Source: Piper betle
Taxonomy: Eukaryota; Streptophyta; Magnoliopsida; Piperales; Piperaceae
Assembly: GCA_033002965.1 (NCBI GenBank)
Contig: JAURVB010010435.1
Span: forward strand, 1 to 64,000
Reading direction: 5' to 3'
DNA length: 64,000 nucleotides
The notes beneath the pieces are model-generated. The model had not been told where the DNA came from. It made no database searches and saw only the letters and a program-made list of their open reading frames with translations. The position numbers and the translations under genes were made by a program. Below, in pieces: positions 59,301 to 64,000 of the stretch. The stretch's first letter is position 1; every line of letters begins with the position of its first letter.

Positions 59301-62000
59301 CTTCGTGCTCAAGGCTAGGAGTAATATGGAAGGTGCAGAGGGCGGAAAGGAATGAGATTTGACGCGAGAAGCAATAGAGAAATGGCCGAGGCATGAGAAT
59401 GTGAAAGATAGGGGGACGCTGTCGACCCGAGGGCGACGGCTCCCGTATGTGCCCTGATGAGACTTCTTGAGGAAGTATATGGTTTTCATTCAACAGGAGA
59501 GTTTGCTCTCCTGTGCCAGATTGATATTAGTTATTTTCCGGGCCGGTAACACTCGTTACTGACGGTTTTTCTATATATATGTAGGTGAGAAATGCGAGGG
59601 ATGAAAGCTGTCGGGACTGCGGAGGAGCAGCACGGAACCGCGCACACATGTACTTGCCGCGTGTAATCTATAATGACGGTGTGTTATTGCTACGTGAATG
59701 AAAATTTTGATGTGTTTGTTTAGATAAATTGCTTGATATGAAATGAATGGATAAATATGAATGAGTAGGGAGCCTTGGAGTTCAGACTTGGCTCAGGTAA
59801 AAACGAATGAGATAATGGTTGAATGTCAGGGTAGATTATTATGTGTTGCCGTATTTTTATAAAATAGTATATATTTTCTTTTGGTTTCTCCTTTATTATT
59901 TTGTCTTGTCTTTGCTTGTACATCATAGCATGCATGTAGGACTACTTTAGAACCCACGCAACGCATCCATGCATTTCATGTTTGCATCTCCATCTTGAGA
60001 CAACGAGGGCAGATCCGGGTCGGCTTAACCGAACCCAGTAGATTAGCGAACGGTTCGGTCGCCGGTGACATTTCCGGGTCGGTTCACGGGTGAGCCGAAA
60101 CGGGGTGTTACAGTCCGGATCCTTCGGGAACGAAGTGGGTTCTCCCCAGCTCCAGAGCCCGCTCTTCCGAGCACACGCCCTATCTAAAGACGTGGCCGCA
60201 AGTACCCCTCATCCCATCTCTCACTGAAAACACGAAAACTATACATATATAGGCCTGGGTTGGGATTTATACAATAGGCCCGAAGGCAACTTGAGCTGGA
60301 TCTGAAGTTCGAAAACAAACTCGAGGGATCTCATCCTCGAGGGTTATTAATCCGAAAAAAATTGCTGGCTAAATAGCCCGAGTTAAGTGGGATCCGATAA
60401 AACTCCACTTAACTCATCCTTCACATGATAAATTAAATATACAATAGAGTAGCGTAAAAACAGAGAACGAGAAGCTCCAAACGGGTCCACGCGCCTAGGC
60501 GGCGAGCTCCTACACTGTACCTACACAATCAGGCTAAAAACTAACGCCTGCATGATGAATCACACATCCTATAGCATGCACACACAATCAACACAATCAC
60601 ACATCAAGCCGTCACACATCAACCTATATCAATTCTAGCAATCAATTCTAGCAAGTCTACTTAGGCTAGTTTGCATTAGATCATGATCATTACCTAGTTA
60701 CCCTAATTAGTTTCTTAGTCTCCATTTTTTAACACCACTCAATCAAACAAATTTCATATTTTATCCTTAATCAAATCTACATTTATATATATTATTATAA
60801 CACACAATTCACCAATCCTAGCATGCAATTCTAATAAGCAATACTTTCAAATAATTAAGTTAAAATAAATTATACCTCGCGTCGTCGAAAGTCGGTGACG
60901 GCTAAGGTTTCCGTTTCGTGGCTCGAAACTCGAATTCGGCACCTAGCGGCGTCCGAAGTCCGATCAGATTGGACCGGGTGCGTTTGGCGGATGATCCGGC
61001 GAATTTCCCACAAATCCAATTTCCGGTGGTTCCGGCAGTTTTCTGGCGAGTGTCGGTGGTTTTCCGGCGATGATTCGGGACGGGGCAATCAGGGGGTCTA
61101 TCGGCACCAGCTTGACGAGCTTGGTCCAATGGTGGTGTCAAACAGGGTAGCCGAGGCGGCGATGGCCGTCGGCAGCGGCATCGAAAATGGGTGGCGGCGG
61201 CGGTGGCGGCGTGCTCCAATCAAGGCTGCGGCCGGCCTCGACGGAGGTCGGGATGATGGGGGAAACGTCGGCGACGGCGAGGGGGTGGTCGTCGGGGTCA
61301 CAGTGGTGGCGGCGTGGCCCGGACGGCGGCGAATCGACGAGGGAGGCGTCGTGGCTTGTGGGGTGATTCCGGCGTCGTGGCGGCGAGACGGTGGCCGAGG
61401 TGGGTCATGGCAGCACGACGACTGCACGGCGGGGCGAGGTGGCGTTGCTCGGCGGCAGTGCGACGTCGGAGGCGGCGGCGGCAGCACACGGCAGTGACGG
61501 CGACAAGGGTTTGGGGTGAGGAAGGGTCGGGATGGAGAAAAATACCCTCAATGGCAGTTTTGTAATTAAGTATTGACTCGATTCCTACTCGAGTGAAAAT
61601 AATAACTAGTTTGTAATAAATTCTAAAAAAATCTAGAAAAATATGGAAAAAATTTCATAAAATCAAACAGACACAACAACATCCAAATGGCATGCTCTAT
61701 AACTAATAACCCACCCGAATATAATCCAACGCATCCTAATGCGTTATTCGGCCTAAAACTATTCTGCGATAAAATAAAAATAACAATCAATACTGTATAC
61801 CTCCATATACTTGATAACCCATTTTTCATCATCTTTTAGACGTTATCATCGTACACTTGAGCATACATGACCCTCATCGCTCATAACTCACAGCTGGCCT
61901 CAGCTCAGCTCGCGGTCCATGAAGCTGACTCAACTCGAACCAACGGTTGAACCGACTGGTTCACTCCCGTAAAACTCTGACTCGAGTCACGGGTTTTACA
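56339..62000 (-). mobile_element. LTR-A copy f, complete, TSD TCTAT, with copy g inside
   Basis: It starts TGTAACACCCCGTTTCGG and ends CACGGGTTTTACA, flanked by TCTAT at 56334-56338 and 62001-62005. Without copy g and its duplication it is 2827 bases. The hairpin stem is at about 60380-60417 and the CTCGAGGG..CCTCGAGG pair at 60319-60342. ORFs of up to 200 residues (60895-61497) lie on both strands of its GC-rich block and carry no domains. Confidence 0.92.
57283..60112 (+). mobile_element. LTR-A copy g, complete, 2830 bp, TSD GTCCG
   Basis: It starts TGTAAAACCCGTGACTCGAG and ends CGAAACGGGGTGTTACA, flanked by GTCCG at 57278-57282 and 60113-60117. It sits inside copy f in the opposite orientation, which makes an imperfect palindrome several kilobases long. 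Sequence is very similar to copy f. Stem arms are at 58874-58884 and 58899-58909, second hairpin at 58946-58967. The 147-151 residue ORFs at 57690-58219 overlap on both strands in the GC-rich block. Confidence 0.93.
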
Positions 62001-62533
62001 TCTATGACTCACAATAAAGTTTGTTTATGCCTCCTTTATCTTAGGGACTTCATATGGGTAAAATTTATATGCCTCTTTTTACACTGGGTCTCGTGTTGAT
62101 GCGGGTGATAGCTTTATTCTTCCTATTAGTGATACTGATTGAGTCTCCAAAGATGCTTCACATGATAAATTGGATGATTTAGTATTAACCAAACAAACTT
62201 GTGCTAAACCTTAATTTTGTGGATTTATATTGATGAATTGTCACTATCATTTAATAGATCACAAATAATCATATATAAAACCTTACACTCACAGAATTGT
62301 GGTCTTATGATAATAAATAGTGATTATCTTTTACATTTGTCTTAAACTTTAAACTTGTGTATTTGAGTCGAGAAAAGAAATTAAAATTTATTTTTATGTG
62401 TTTATGTTATGGGTTGTCAAATTATTATTTAAGACCGATTTAAGCGAACAATTTTTATCCATTTTTTAATAAATCGATCTGATTTAATGACTCCCATCAA
62501 ACCGATTCGGAGGCGGATTCAAATTTTTGTATG

Positions 62534-64000
62534 TTTTGTTTAATGCTTCAAACGGTTTGAGGTAAAATGCGTTGTTATGGGCGATTTGAATATTGTCTTG
62601 TGCCAAATGAGCACGAAGGTGGTGTGTGGGATGCTAAGTTCCAGGATCAGGTTTGGTTAAAATGGTGTACTTTCAATTTGTTGGACCTTCAATTCTCTGG
62701 TACTTCTTTTACTTGGTCCAATTTACCAGAGGAACCTTTTTGTATCCGGGAGCATCTTGATCGTGCTGTCGCAACTCCACTTTGGTTTCGAGACCTTTCC
62801 AAGGGCTAACGTTTTTCATTTGGAACCTATGACTTCTGATCATTTATATCATTCTCTTTATTGTAGTTTCATCTGAAAATGACTTTCAGAAACCTTCCGC
62901 TTTAAATGTTTTTGGACGCAGGATGCTACTTTTTACAGGTTATTGATAATGCTTGGGCCATTTAAATCTCTGGTTCTCCAGGTTATAAGTTTTTGTCTCG
63001 TTTGAGAAAGGTTAAAAATGAGTTGAAGCTTTGGAATCAAGTCCAAATTGGTTAATTGGAATCACAGATTCGTCAGATTAATGATAAATTGCTCGCAACC
63101 AATAACTCTTTCACCGTACTTTACCCAAGCACTAACTGATCTTCGCTGAAAGCTTGGGCTTTTCTCTCTCTCCAGAAGAGTTTCTTTAAAAGCAGAAGGC
63201 TTGTGATGGTAATATTCGTCCTGGAGACTAATACTTAGATACTTTTTCACAAGGCTTTGAGGAAGAGGAGAGCATGTTCTATTGACATTTCTGAGGACGG
63301 GGCCTACTGTAGTAGGAATTGAGAATGTAGCCAATTGCTTTATATCAGAATGGAGTAATCTACTTAATTCTTCGTCCTCTTCTCTTGGACCAATAAATTT
63401 GCCTTCGTCGATGTCCTTTGCTAAGGTGATCAGTGATCATGATAATGAATCTCTGCTTGCCTTGCCTTGCGTTGAGGAGATTGAAGGTTTAGTTGAAGGC
63501 TTTAAAAAATGGAAAGCTCCAGGATCTGATGGCTTCCCGACTTAATTTTACCGGAATTCTTGGCCTATTATTAAAGATGATTTGGTTCATGTGATTCAAA
63601 AGTTCTTCATCACTAAGTTCCTATCTTCTCGGATGAACCATATTCTTCTTCTGCCTATTCCAAAGATCCCATTAGTTACTTGTGCATCTGAGTTTCAGCC
63701 TATTAGTTTATCCAATGTGGCTTACAAAATCATTTCCAAACTTTTGGCTAACAGATTAAGACCTTTGTCGCCGTACTTATTTATTTAGATATTGAAGGAC
63801 TATCTCGAATGTCACATACGGCTATGCTCTCAAGGGTGCTTTTAATCATATATGGTTGCTCGACATGCTCCTAAGGTAACTCATCTCTTATTTGCTGATA
63901 ATTTACTTATGTTTTTGCAATCCTAATCTTGCTCAATTTGATACTATTATAGATATTGTGAGAGTTTGAAAGGGTGTTTGGGGAAAAGGTCAATTTTTCA
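62534..64000 (+). pseudogene. L1-type LINE ORF2: endonuclease C-terminus and broken reverse transcriptase
   Basis: It resumes the LINE cut at 51725. 62560-62880 gives the end of the endonuclease domain (FNLLDLQFSGTSFTWSNLPE, IREHLDRAVATPLWF, then HLEPMTSDHL in another frame). From 63300 RT begins (LPCVEEIEGLVEGFKKWKAP then GSDGFPT, FQPISLSNVAYKIISKLLAN). At about 63763 the text jumps from ANRLR straight to PLSPYLFI, skipping the first half of the palm, and the catalytic box near 63891 reads LLFADNLLMF, with N in place of the second D. Stops and frameshifts occur throughout. The element runs off the right edge. Confidence 0.82.

Larger units (their letters stand above)
51726..62533 (+). mobile_element. 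hAT DNA transposon inserted in the LINE, carrying nested LTR-A copies
   Basis: The left end CATAGTTGCAAAAATTGGCC matches the MITE terminus at 37441; the right end read inward is CATACAAAAATTTGAATCCG, a shortened version. Both subterminal zones are rich in aatcgg/ccgatt motifs. LINE coding lies immediately on both sides. Subtracting the 5.67 kb LTR-A insertion gives about 5.1 kb, plausible for an autonomous hAT with introns. A clean 8 bp TSD is not visible (cattatat left, ttttgttt right), so the exact ends are provisional. Confidence 0.7.

Noticed and set aside
60895..61497. 200-residue plus-strand ORF
   Set aside because: Same GC-rich block of LTR-A read in reverse; arginine/glycine/valine-rich with no domain.

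Overview
The window is nuclear DNA of a flowering plant, dominated by transposable elements. The evidence is a plant-type two-exon gene, plant Ty3/gypsy chromovirus and gag remnants, tRNA-iMet-type primer binding sites, a BED/DUF659-type hAT transposase remnant, a Ptta/En-Spm-type transposase remnant and an L1-type LINE. There are no bacterial operons, CRISPR arrays or tRNA/rRNA genes. The species cannot be fixed from the sequence. I found one convincing host gene; almost everything else is nested, decayed mobile DNA.

Layout. 1-3,200: three nested or abutting minus copies of a giant LTR-like family (LTR-A). 3,200-5,410: unassigned repeat-rich DNA. 5,411-7,991: LTR-B copy. 7,992-11,377: 5'-truncated LTR-A copy holding a 1.3 kb foldback element. 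11,385-14,700: decayed gypsy polyprotein end, LTR-like sequence and unassigned DNA. 14,730-16,810: gypsy gag remnant (minus) with PBS and LTR. 17,158-28,910: host gene for a small single-pass membrane protein (DUF6821-like, my recollection), whose two exons are separated by a 10.9 kb intron. That intron contains a copia-like element (18,121-27,534), itself holding a 2.4 kb TG..CA element and an LTR-B copy, which in turn holds an LTR-C copy. 28,911-30,226: gene 3' flank. 30,227-36,130: LTR-E element with a complete LTR-A copy (TSD GGTAG). 36,130-38,010: Ptta/En-Spm transposase remnant with a 153 bp hAT-type MITE (8 bp TSD). 38,010-47,252: chromovirus family LTR-D, a plus-strand gag fragment fused to a minus-strand gag-pol element. 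47,253-51,310: second LTR-E copy with a complete LTR-D solo LTR (TSD GGACT). 51,340-64,000: L1 LINE interrupted by an hAT element, which is interrupted by LTR-A (TSD TCTAT), which is interrupted by another LTR-A in the opposite orientation (TSD GTCCG).

Five TG..CA insertions have perfect 5 bp target duplications and a sixth (the foldback element) does too, so their order of insertion can be read directly. The LTR-A, -B, -C and -D families share a common design: 2.4-3.1 kb long, near-palindromic TGTAA..TTACA ends, and in A and B a GC-rich block that throws long accidental ORFs on both strands. LTR-A orientation is a convention here: I call the strand running from TGTAAAACCC to TGTTACA plus.

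I did not find a new multi-gene system. The best leads are two adjacent hairpins conserved in LTR-A with one position showing A-T, G-T and G-C states, the palindromic foldback element with LTR-like ends and 5 bp TSD, the TE-inflated intron, and the hAT/MITE pair sharing a terminus.
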